Source: Burkholderiaceae bacterium (GTDB taxonomy: Bacteria > Pseudomonadota > Gammaproteobacteria > Burkholderiales > Burkholderiaceae). Taken from it: a DNA stretch of 11,969 nucleotides. This document shows positions 1 through 4,813 of the stretch, in pieces (positions within the stretch are counted from its first letter, which is position 1; each line of letters begins with the position of its first letter). Below the pieces are notes generated by a model. The model had not been told where the DNA came from. It saw nothing but the letters and a program-made list of their open reading frames with translations, and ran no database searches. The position numbers and the translations under genes are program-made. Where the stretch lies: assembly GCA_947380285.1 (NCBI GenBank), contig CANCQD010000073.1, positions 1-11,969 of the forward strand, read 5' to 3'.

Positions 1-461
1 CCAACCAATAAGAAAGCAAGGCCCGAAGCTACCCACCCAATCCATACTGGCGCTTGATGAGATTGTCCACCGCCAGATAAAACGAGCAATGCAAAAGGCA
101 TGATCGACAAACCACCAAATTGGACTAAGGTTCCCATCCAAATATAAGGAACCCTGCGCCAACCTAATGCAGATTTATGATTATCAGAACGAAAGCCAAT
201 GAGCGCACGAAAAGGCGCGAAGATGATTGGCAAAGAAATCATGATCGAAACAATCGAGGCTGGTACATGCAGCTCAACAATCATGACGCGATTGAGAGTG
301 CCTACCAGCAAAACCAATGCCATGCCAGCAGAGGCTTGAAACAGAGAGAGTCTCAGCAACCTCGATAAGGGCAAAACATCTGAGGCAGCGTCTGCAAAGG
401 GCAGATATTTAGGGCCAAGATTTGACCAAGATTGCATGAGCTTTTTTGTCACTCGATTCAT
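1..461 (-). CDS. pucC: PucC/LhaA-type light-harvesting complex assembly protein (BCD-family MFS), 5' part only
   Basis: Reading the minus strand from the ATG at 461 gives 153 codons open to the left edge, so the C-terminal two thirds is missing. I translated it by hand. It starts MNRVTKKLMQSW, then has the hallmarks of the PucC/LhaA family: a first membrane helix reading AGMALVLLVGTLNRVMIVEL (about residues 46-65), the loop FAPFRALIGFRSD, then GWRRVPYIWMGTLVQFGG before the next helices. Family members are inner-membrane proteins of about 12 helices needed for assembly of light-harvesting complexes; PucC serves LH2 and LhaA serves LH1. Its place directly after pucBA points to LH2. An in-frame TAG lies 18 bases upstream, so no longer start exists. 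The ribosome site is weak (AGGG, about 13 bases upstream). It follows a terminator-like hairpin, so it is probably expressed well below pucBA. Identity is strong from motifs; the LH2-versus-LH1 assignment rests on context. Confidence 0.92.
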   Translation of the reverse strand, partial: MNRVTKKLMQSWSNLGPKYLPFADAASDVLPLSRLLRLSLFQASAGMALVLLVGTLNRVMIVELHVPASIVSIMISLPIIFAPFRALIGFRSDNHKSALGWRRVPYIWMGTLVQFGGLSIMPFALLVLSGGGQSHQAPVWIGWVASGLAFLLV

Positions 462-536
462 CTTATAAATTCTACCCTAGCGCATTCAATCTCTAAATGA
501 AAGGATGCAAATCGGTATTGATAGATCATTCAAATT

Positions 537-563
537 AAAAAGGCTGGGTATTACCCAGCCTTT
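537..563 (-). terminator. Hairpin terminator or attenuator between pucA and pucC
   Basis: On the minus strand AAAGGCTGGG (563-554) and CCCAGCCTTT (548-539) form a perfect 10-bp stem with a 5-base loop, and the following bases continue the T run to five Ts. It starts 18 bases after the pucA stop. In known puc operons a stem-loop after pucA stabilises the abundant pucBA message and limits transcription into pucC; the same role is inferred here. Confidence 0.88.
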
Positions 564-580
564 AAAGGAACATTAAAGCT

Positions 581-781
581 TTACTTCTTCATCGGTGCCG
601 TCGGTGCCGCTGGTGCCGATGCTGTTGCTGTCTTAGCACCACCCTCTAAGAAAGCACTAACCCAAGTTGTATGAGTCAAGATTGCGTAATGCACACTAAA
701 AGATCCAACTGCTACTGCCCCAATAATGAGCGGGATCCCAACAGTAGGCTTAACCACTGTCCACATTTTTCCGTAAATCAT
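581..781 (-). CDS. pucA: LH2 light-harvesting alpha polypeptide, B820-like Phe44-Leu45 variant
   Basis: 66 residues. It is one of the two small membrane peptides that ring together and bind bacteriochlorophyll a in the peripheral antenna. The N-terminal [17 protein letters not shown] matches the LH2 alpha pattern; one membrane helix spans about residues 14-36. His31 ([11 protein letters not shown]) is the expected axial ligand of the B850-type bacteriochlorophyll, and Met1 would ligate B800. Counting from that His, residues 44 and 45 are Phe and Leu instead of the aromatic pair (Tyr-Trp or Tyr-Tyr) that hydrogen-bonds the acetyl groups in B850 complexes; Phe-Leu is the state of LH3 (B800-820). 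After residue 48 there is an 18-residue Ala/Pro/Thr tail ending PMKK, recalling the Ala/Pro-rich tail of Rubrivivax LH2 alpha. The ATG at 781 has a ribosome site AGGGAG about 7 bases upstream, and the gap to pucB is 17 bp. Confidence 0.95.
   Translation of the reverse strand: MIYGKMWTVVKPTVGIPLIIGAVAVGSFSVHYAILTHTTWVSAFLEGGAKTATASAPAAPTAPMKK
592..618 (-). repeat. Three tandem 9-bp units encoding the Ala-Pro tail of PucA
   Basis: On the plus strand, TCGGTGCCG (592-600), TCGGTGCCG (601-609) and CTGGTGCCG (610-618) follow one another, in frame with pucA, and encode Ala-Pro plus Ala/Thr/Ser steps of its C-terminal tail. Such a tract can change length by slippage without disturbing the antenna core. 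Confidence 0.8.
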
Positions 782-798
782 ATTGATCTCCCTTCCCT

Positions 799-948
799 TT
801 ATTTAAGCCAAGGCGAATAAATATAAGCAAGCAAATGCGCTAGCGCTGCAATCATCCCAAAAAACTGGGTCCCTTGAATCAGATTACGGTGCAACTCCTC
901 TGATTGTTCTTCATTAAGCCCCGTGAGGCTAATTTTTCCATCTGACAT
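799..948 (-). CDS. pucB: LH2 light-harvesting beta polypeptide
   Basis: 49 residues. It is the beta partner of PucA in the peripheral antenna of the photosynthetic membrane. The sequence starts [20 protein letters not shown]; His20 is the conserved N-terminal His of beta chains, a helix spans about residues 24-45, and His38 in [13 protein letters not shown] is the expected ligand of the long-wavelength bacteriochlorophyll. The closing YSPWLK is the usual beta-chain C-terminus. A longer reading to 1038 is possible, but the ATG at 948 has the ribosome site (AGGGAG, about 8 bases upstream) and gives the standard length. It is the first gene of pucBAC, as usual. It lies about 85 bases downstream of the predicted start point of the PpsR-type promoter, so oxygen and light control is likely. 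Confidence 0.95.
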   Translation of the reverse strand: MSDGKISLTGLNEEQSEELHRNLIQGTQFFGMIAALAHLLAYIYSPWLK

Positions 949-982
949 AGTTTTCGTCTCCCTATAGAAAAGACTCACTAAA

Positions 983-1020
983 CGTGCAACCCCGCACGCA
1001 GGGTAGTGACCAAAATCACT
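983..1020 (-). other. Two small stem-loops in the puc 5' untranslated region
   Basis: CGTGC/GCACG (983-987 with 994-998) and AGTGA/TCACT (1005-1009 with 1016-1020) are perfect 5-bp stems, each with a 6-base loop, 6 bases apart. They sit between the predicted transcription start (about 1035) and the pucB ribosome site. They could protect the 5' end of the antenna mRNA or affect its translation; this is inference from symmetry only. Confidence 0.4.
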
Positions 1021-1038
1021 GAATCCTACTACCACCAA

Positions 1039-1082
1039 TGTAATTTATTAAATACACTTCTAGATGTCAAGATTAATATACA
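1039..1082. promoter_or_regulatory. Tandem PpsR/CrtJ repressor sites over the puc promoter
   Basis: Two exact TGT-N12-ACA motifs, the consensus of the aerobic photosynthesis repressor PpsR (CrtJ), lie at 1039-1056 and 1065-1082, separated by 8 bp. The first covers the -10 box and the second covers the -35 box of the pucBAC promoter. Paired sites with this close spacing across a promoter are known from CrtJ-controlled bacteriochlorophyll genes such as bchC, where they allow cooperative binding. The motif is seen directly; binding, and a ppsR gene elsewhere in the genome, are inferred. Confidence 0.82.
1042..1070 (-). promoter_or_regulatory. Sigma70-type promoter of pucBAC
   Basis: On the minus strand a perfect -35 TTGACA (1070-1065) is followed, after a 17-bp spacer, by TAAATT (1047-1042), a 4/6 match to the -10 consensus. 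The predicted start point is near 1035, leaving about 87 untranslated bases before pucB. Both boxes lie inside the two palindromes described next. Confidence 0.75.
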
Positions 1083-1162
1083 TCTTTACCCTCAAAATTA
1101 ATTTTATCTATTTATTTTCATAGGGTTATAGCTTTATATTTATTTTTAAAAAATAGGTTTTT

Positions 1163-1191
1163 TTGCAAAAATATCATAAAATAAGTATTAA
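1163..1191 (+). promoter_or_regulatory. Possible promoter for the leader ORF and ABC exporter
   Basis: TTGCAA (1163-1168), a 17-bp spacer and TATTAA (1186-1191) match the sigma70 boxes at 4/6 each. The whole stretch 1083-1200 is very AT-rich, so a chance match is quite possible. A start near 1198 would include the 19-codon leader in the message. Confidence 0.35.
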
Positions 1192-1249
1192 CCCTAATAT
1201 CATCACACTGCCTTAATAGTCCTACTGCCAAGACAATTTGGAGTTAATA

Positions 1250-1309
1250 ATGGATGACGCAGGCAAAAAGGCTTCGCTCTTGCTTAAGCGCAATCATCAA
1301 GACAAATAA
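1250..1309 (+). CDS. 19-codon leader ORF upstream of the ABC exporter
   Basis: The ATG at 1250 is preceded by a good ribosome site (GGAG, about 7 bases upstream) and opens a 19-codon frame, MDDAGKKASLLLKRNHQDK, that stops at 1307-1309, only 11 bases before the exporter ATG. The peptide is basic, with no membrane helix and no run of a single amino acid that would suggest classical attenuation. Because the exporter has no convincing ribosome site, this small ORF may feed ribosomes to it by reinitiation. It could also be a chance ORF; no homologue is recognised. Confidence 0.4.
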   Translation: MDDAGKKASLLLKRNHQDK

Positions 1310-1320
1310 AACCATCTCCA

Positions 1321-3090
1321 ATGACAGAAAAAGCAACCCGCAGCTCTCAGAAGCTGAAGTCCATAGCGTCATTCCTGCCCTTCCTAAAGCCCTATAGAAA
1401 GCAACTACTAGTAGCAGCGACAAGCCTAGTGCTTGCCGCTTGCGCAACATTGGTTGTGCCACTATGTTTTCGCAAGATTATTGATCTAGGGTTTAGCGAT
1501 ATCAGCCATGAACAAATTAACCTCACCTTTATCAATCTTTTTGCAGCTGCATTTGTTCTTGCATTTGCAAGTGCCCTGCGTTACTACATCGTCTCTTGGC
1601 TGGGAGAAAGAGTTACTTGTGATATTCGGAAAGCAGTTTACTCACATATCATCGTACAAAGCCCAGAGTTCTTTGAAACACAGCAAAGTGGCGAGCTCCT
1701 CTCTCGGATTAATAACGATACTTCAATAGTTCAAATTCTAATAGGCACAAGTATTTCTATGGCAGTGAGAAATTTATTTCTCTTGCTAGGCGGAATGACA
1801 ATGATGTTTATTACTAGCATCAAATTATCTTTGCTTATTCTTGCTACCCTGTTATTAACCGTAATACCTATCGTAGTTATGGGCAAAAAGGTTCGGCAGC
1901 TCTCTAGAAATTCACAAGATAAGATTGCACTTGCTTCTGCAATTGCAGGTGAAAAAATCAATGCCATTCTTACTGTTCAGTCATTTGCGAATGAACAAAA
2001 AGAAATTAAAGCATTCAACATGTCTGTTGAGGCTTCATTCTTAGCTTCAAAAATTAGAAGTGCGGCTAGAGGTAAACTTACTTTTGTTGCCATACTTCTA
2101 GGTTTTACAAGCATCATCACAGTACTTTGGCTTGGCGCCTATGCTGTCAGCAACCAAGAAATGTCAGGTGGTGAATTAACGCAGTTCTTCTTATATGCCG
2201 TGATTGTTGCAGGCTCCATAGCCGCTCTTTCAGAAGTCATTGGAGACGTACAAAGAGCAATTGGTGCTGGTGATCGGCTTTTAGAGCTATTAAGTATCGA
2301 ATCACAAGTACAAAATCCCAAAGATCCTTTTGTGCCACCTGCATCAGTCAATAAAGCCATCGGTATTGATATTCAGGGATTGAGCTTTCACTATCCATCT
2401 ATTCCGACAAATGTACTTGTGGATATTTCCCTAAATATCCAGGCTGGAGAAAAAATTGCCATTGTGGGTCCATCGGGCTCAGGTAAAACAACCTTATTTA
2501 AATTAATACAGCGCTTTTATGATCCTCAATCGGGGAGCATATCTTTTGACGGAGTAAATATCAAAAGATATAAATTGGATGATTTAAGAAAAATCATTGG
2601 AGTGGTACCTCAAGATATCAGCATCTTCTCTGAAAATGCGTTTGAAAATATCCGCTATGGCAAAGAAAATGCAAGCGATGATGAGGTAATTAAAGCATCT
2701 AAGATTGCCTTTGTAGATGAATTTATATCTAAACTACCTGATGGATACAGCACATTCTTGGGTGATCGAGGCGTCAGGCTATCGGGCGGTCAAAAACAAC
2801 GAATTGCCATAGCGAGAGCTTTACTAAAAAATCCACCATTACTTTTATTAGATGAGGCCACTAGCTCCTTGGATGCGGAATCAGAGAGATTGGTGCAACA
2901 AGCGCTTGAGGAAGCAATGAAAGGCAGAACAACCATAGTAATTGCTCATAGATTAGCAACAGTCAAAAAAGCTGACAGGATTGTTGTAATGGAGAACGGT
3001 CGTATTGTAGAAATTGGTAACCACGCCTCACTAGTGAGCAATGAAGGACTTTATTCACATTTAGCCAAGCTTCAATTTACTGATGCCTGA
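1321..3090 (+). CDS. Half-size ABC exporter, membrane and ATPase domains fused (MsbA/MdlB-like)
   Basis: 589 residues, normal length for a bacterial ABCB-type half transporter that works as a dimer in the inner membrane. Residues about 1-320 hold the six-helix exporter domain (helices near 28-48, 68-90, 140-165, 168-188, 250-275 and 285-305). Residues about 345-589 hold the ATPase: Walker A GPSGSGKT at 383-390, Q-loop Gln431 (VVPQD), signature LSGGQ at 487-491, Walker B LLLLDE ending Glu512, D-loop SSLD and switch His543. All catalytic residues are present. The substrate cannot be read from sequence; lipid, peptide or drug export are the family options. An in-frame stop at 1285 leaves the ATG at 1321 as the first possible start, and it lacks a clear ribosome site. 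It is divergent from the puc operon and ends before a degenerate tRNA, so a functional link to photosynthesis is not shown. Confidence 0.93.
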   Translation: MTEKATRSSQKLKSIASFLPFLKPYRKQLLVAATSLVLAACATLVVPLCFRKIIDLGFSDISHEQINLTFINLFAAAFVLAFASALRYYIVSWLGERVTCDIRKAVYSHIIVQSPEFFETQQSGELLSRINNDTSIVQILIGTSISMAVRNLFLLLGGMTMMFITSIKLSLLILATLLLTVIPIVVMGKKVRQLSRNSQDKIALASAIAGEKINAILTVQSFANEQKEIKAFNMSVEASFLASKIRSAARGKLTFVAILLGFTSIITVLWLGAYAVSNQEMSGGELTQFFLYAVIVAGSIAALSEVIGDVQRAIGAGDRLLELLSIESQVQNPKDPFVPPASVNKAIGIDIQGLSFHYPSIPTNVLVDISLNIQAGEKIAIVGPSGSGKTTLFKLIQRFYDPQSGSISFDGVNIKRYKLDDLRKIIGVVPQDISIFSENAFENIRYGKENASDDEVIKASKIAFVDEFISKLPDGYSTFLGDRGVRLSGGQKQRIAIARALLKNPPLLLLDEATSSLDAESERLVQQALEEAMKGRTTIVIAHRLATVKKADRIVVMENGRIVEIGNHASLVSNEGLYSHLAKLQFTDA

Positions 3091-3379
3091 ACATCAAGAC
3101 CAACTTCATACCCCAATTGATATCACCCCTTAAAAGAGTGTTTTTAGACTTGCAAGCGCATCACGAATGCCATGAGCGCTTTAGATAACAAAATCTGCCG
3201 CCCTTAGAGTTAGAAACATGCTCAAAATGTTGAGTAATAATTGCACTTAATCTCAATGAAAAAACTACCCAGTATTAATTTAAATATTAAGTCAAACCAA
3301 TGGCTTAGAGATTAATAATTTGGGCTGAATTTGAGTCTGTTGAGCTGCAAAGAACCTTTGGGGGCGAATGTCGGCTTAC
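3091..3379. other. Non-coding stretch between the ABC exporter and the tRNA remnant
   Basis: No ORF with coding character was found on either strand. A weak hairpin (about 3131-3147) followed by five Ts could end the exporter transcript, and CTCAA/TTGAG (3221-3225 with 3230-3234) forms a small stem. The rest is AT-rich filler without a recognisable motif. Confidence 0.5.
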
Positions 3380-3451
3380 AGCCAGTAGCAGTCAGTAAGC
3401 AGGGGATTGAAAATCCTTGTGTCGGTGGTTCGATTCCGCCCCGGGCCACCA
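3380..3451 (+). pseudogene. Degenerate tRNA-Phe (anticodon GAA): intact 3' half, broken 5' half
   Basis: The 3' half is textbook: anticodon stem GGGGA/TCCTT (3402-3406 with 3414-3418), loop TTGAAAA with GAA at 3409-3411, variable region GTGTC, T arm GGTGG-TTCGATT-CCGCC (3424-3440), acceptor strand CCGGGCC and encoded ACCA to 3451. The matching 5' acceptor strand GGCCCGG is absent. Instead 3380-3401 reads like the tRNA-Phe 5' half with several single- or double-base losses (AGCCAG for the acceptor, GC..AAGC for the D stem). Neither the acceptor nor the D stem can close, so it is very unlikely to be a working tRNA. It is followed at once by a hairpin terminator. A functional tRNA-Phe gene should exist elsewhere. 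A misassembly or indel error is a less likely explanation. Confidence 0.75.
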
Positions 3452-3485
3452 AGAAACACCAAAATCACCTTGGGGTGGTTTTTTC
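3433..3485 (+). repeat. Direct repeat copy 1: tRNA-Phe 3' end plus terminator
   Basis: This 53-bp segment matches 4732-4784 at 48 of 53 positions with no gaps (differences at 3441, 3445, 3460, 3465 and 3472). It covers the end of the T loop, the acceptor strand, ACCA and the whole terminator. The two copies bracket marR, the CDGSH gene and doxX, about 1.25 kb. Confidence 0.85.
3461..3484 (+). terminator. Terminator after the tRNA-Phe remnant
   Basis: ATCACC (3464-3469) pairs with GGTGGT (3474-3479) with one T-G wobble around a TTGG loop, followed by five more Ts. It is the transcript end expected directly after a tRNA gene. Confidence 0.8.
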
Positions 3486-3498
3486 ATTCGTGCGGCAA

Positions 3499-3515
3499 TG
3501 TCGTTTAAAACGACA
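3499..3515. repeat. Perfect 17-bp palindrome upstream of marR
   Basis: TGTCGTTTAAAACGACA is an 8-bp perfect inverted repeat about a central A, 24 bp before the marR -35 box. It could be an operator or a recombination half-site. Twelve of its bases (TTTAAAACGACA) recur at 4872-4883, downstream of the second direct-repeat copy. Confidence 0.55.
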
Positions 3516-3538
3516 AAACCACTAAATTTATAAGTCAT

Positions 3539-3567
3539 TTGACATTAGTCAATATATGGACTATATT
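3539..3567 (+). promoter_or_regulatory. marR promoter with overlapping inverted repeats (probable autoregulatory operator)
   Basis: TTGACA (3539-3544, perfect), a 17-bp spacer and TATATT (3562-3567, 5/6) form a strong sigma70 promoter. Two inverted repeats overlap it: TTGAC-ATTA-GTCAA (3539-3552) and TAGTC...GACTA (3546-3563). MarR proteins bind such short palindromes and commonly repress their own operon. The start of transcription would fall near 3574, downstream of the first possible marR ATG. Confidence 0.7.
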
Positions 3568-3996
3568 AGTACGTATATGAACTTTCTACCTATCGTTAAA
3601 GAACTCGCTAGAGCCTATCAGGAATTTGAGGGCTACTCTTCTCCCCACATTCGCGGGCTGGGGCTTTTACCAGTCCAGTTTGATGTGATTGCCACGCTGG
3701 CCAATCAGCCACCAATGAGCTTTAAGCAGTTGGGAGAAAAAACTCTGATTTCTAAGAGTTCTCTAACTGGTGTAGTTGGGCGAATGATTCAAAAAGGATT
3801 GATTGTTACTCAAGAAAATCCCGATGATGCTCGAAGTCATTTGCTCAAGCTAACTGCTAAGGGCCAAAAGATTTTCGAACAAGCCTTTCCAGAACATCTT
3901 AAGCACCTTGAAATGGCGTTTCAAAAGCTTTCAAAAAAACAAATGAAAGAAATTGAAGAATCCCTTAAAACACTTAAATCCATTTTTATTAGTTAA
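3556..3996 (+). CDS. MarR-family transcriptional regulator
   Basis: 146 residues in the longest reading, normal for a MarR dimer with a winged helix-turn-helix. An N-terminal helix (about 8-25) leads to the DNA-binding core: FKQLGEKTLISKSSLTGVVG (about 56-75) is the recognition region, and the wing carries the conserved Asp-Ala-Arg of NPDDARSHLLKLT. A C-terminal dimerisation helix follows (about 100-146). There is no cysteine at all, which excludes the thiol-sensing OhrR mechanism; a small ligand, or no ligand, is more likely. The ATG at 3556 lies inside the predicted promoter and has no ribosome site. The in-frame ATG at 3577 (Met8) coincides with the predicted transcription start, so the protein may begin there on a leaderless mRNA. 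It heads an operon with the CDGSH gene (10-base gap) and doxX, its likely targets. Confidence 0.9.
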   Translation: MDYISTYMNFLPIVKELARAYQEFEGYSSPHIRGLGLLPVQFDVIATLANQPPMSFKQLGEKTLISKSSLTGVVGRMIQKGLIVTQENPDDARSHLLKLTAKGQKIFEQAFPEHLKHLEMAFQKLSKKQMKEIEESLKTLKSIFIS

Positions 3997-4006
3997 AGGA
4001 AACACA

Positions 4007-4243
4007 ATGAATCCACATATCGCCCAAAAAGTACCTTACGCAGTAGAAGTAACTGCTGGCCAGTCTTACTACTGGTGCTCTTGCGGTCTAAGCAAGAATC
4101 AGCCATTTTGTGATGGTAGCCATAAAACCACCGAATTTACGCCAGTTGCGTTTACTGCTGAAAAGACTGAGACCGTCTATCTGTGCGGTTGTAAGCATAG
4201 TGCCAATGGAGCGTTTTGCGACGGCAGTCATAACAAGCTCTAA
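4007..4243 (+). CDS. Small double-CDGSH iron-sulfur protein
   Basis: 78 residues from the ATG at 4007, which has the ribosome site AAAGGA (3995-4000) overlapping the marR stop codon; an upstream in-frame ATG at 3953 would lie inside marR and is not used. Two CDGSH motifs each supply three Cys and one His for a redox-active 2Fe-2S cluster: Cys24, Cys26, Cys35, His39 (CSCGLSKNQPFCDGSH) and Cys60, Cys62, Cys71, His75 (CGCKHSANGAFCDGSH). The second has Ala where the motif usually has Pro. Bacterial proteins of this type are small soluble electron-transfer or cluster proteins of mostly unknown partner. Being translationally linked to marR and next to doxX suggests a redox or stress role; that is inference. 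Confidence 0.93.
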   Translation: MNPHIAQKVPYAVEVTAGQSYYWCSCGLSKNQPFCDGSHKTTEFTPVAFTAEKTETVYLCGCKHSANGAFCDGSHNKL

Positions 4244-4273
4244 GAGCTCTAGATAAATTTAATAAGGAAAGAT

Positions 4274-4687
4274 ATGAAGAATTTTGAAAATGTATTAAAC
4301 CTACTAGGCCGTATTGCTATTGCGGCATTGTTCTTGCCGGCAGGACTCAATAAGTTAATGGGCGTTGAGGGCACAACAGGCTATTTCGCATCACTTGGAT
4401 TGCCTGCTGTAGCAATCTTGGTTTGGGTAGTCATTGCCATTGAAGTATTAGGCGGTATCGCTTTAATCCTTGGTTATCAAACTCGTATTGTGGCTATTGG
4501 CCTAGCAATCTTTACTGTATTAGCAAGTATCGCTGGTCACGCATTCTGGGCCGCTCCAGTAGATGCCGCATTTATTGCTCAGTTATTGTTCTTTAAGAAT
4601 ATTGCGGTAACTGGTGGGTTATTGGTATTGGCCTCATCGGGCGCTGGTTCAATTAGCATTGATGGCCGCAAGGCAAAAGCTGAGTAA
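4274..4687 (+). CDS. DoxX-family inner-membrane protein
   Basis: 137 residues with four hydrophobic helices (about 8-27, 44-66, 70-92 and 103-121), the DoxX/DoxD-like fold. The N-terminal pattern LLGRIAIAALFLPAGLNKLMG, with its Gly-Lys at the end of helix 1, is typical of the family. DoxX proteins have been tied to thiosulfate:quinone oxidoreduction in archaea and to oxidative-stress complexes in some bacteria; most bacterial members lack a proven reaction, so none is claimed here. The ribosome site AAGGAAAG lies just before the ATG, 30 bases after the CDGSH stop. It is the last gene of the MarR operon, which ends at the hairpin at 4760-4783. Confidence 0.9.
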   Translation: MKNFENVLNLLGRIAIAALFLPAGLNKLMGVEGTTGYFASLGLPAVAILVWVVIAIEVLGGIALILGYQTRIVAIGLAIFTVLASIAGHAFWAAPVDAAFIAQLLFFKNIAVTGGLLVLASSGAGSISIDGRKAKAE

Positions 4688-4731
4688 TTAACCTCCATTG
4701 AACTAGAGTCAGGCATCCTCGGCCCCGGTCA

Positions 4732-4784
4732 ATTCCGCCTCGGCCCACCAAGAAACACTAAAACCACCTTCGGGTGGTTTTTTC
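4732..4784 (+). repeat. Direct repeat copy 2: decayed tRNA 3' end plus terminator
   Basis: This is the partner of 3433-3485 (48/53 identical). Upstream only scattered similarity to the tRNA remains (ATCCT at 4715-4719, then GGTCAATTCC), without an anticodon arm, so this copy is a fragment, not a tRNA gene. It closes the marR-CDGSH-doxX cassette. Confidence 0.85.
4760..4783 (+). terminator. Terminator of the marR-CDGSH-doxX operon, UUCG tetraloop
   Basis: AAAACCACC and GGTGGTTTT form a 9-bp stem closed by a C(TTCG)G tetraloop, ending in a run of Ts. Compared with copy 1, two substitutions replace a wobble by C-G (4764) and turn the loop TTGG into TTCG (4771), making this copy more stable. Confidence 0.88.
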
Positions 4785-4793
4785 CTTGGACGT

Positions 4794-4813
4794 CTGCTTC
4801 GGGTCGTAAGCAG
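4794..4813. repeat. Short intergenic inverted repeat
   Basis: CTGCTT-CGGGTCGT-AAGCAG forms a 6-bp stem with an 8-base loop. It has the look of a short dispersed intergenic element, but only one copy is seen in this window, so that is a guess. Confidence 0.35.

Noticed and set aside
177..368. 63-codon plus-strand ORF rich in Asn, Arg and Gln
   Set aside because: It is antisense to pucC, whose minus-strand frame shows clear family motifs; composition is that of a shadow frame.
462..500. Promoter-like TTGAAT-16-TATAAG directly before pucC
   Set aside because: The -10 abuts the pucC ATG, so the transcript would start inside the gene; treated as chance in AT-rich sequence.
949..1038. N-terminal extension of PucB by 30 residues
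   Set aside because: The extension has no similarity to beta chains, and the good ribosome site belongs to the ATG at 948.
3331..3525. 64-codon plus-strand ORF
   Set aside because: It runs across the tRNA-Phe remnant and its terminator; the peptide part GGSIPPRA is the usual false translation of a T arm and acceptor end.
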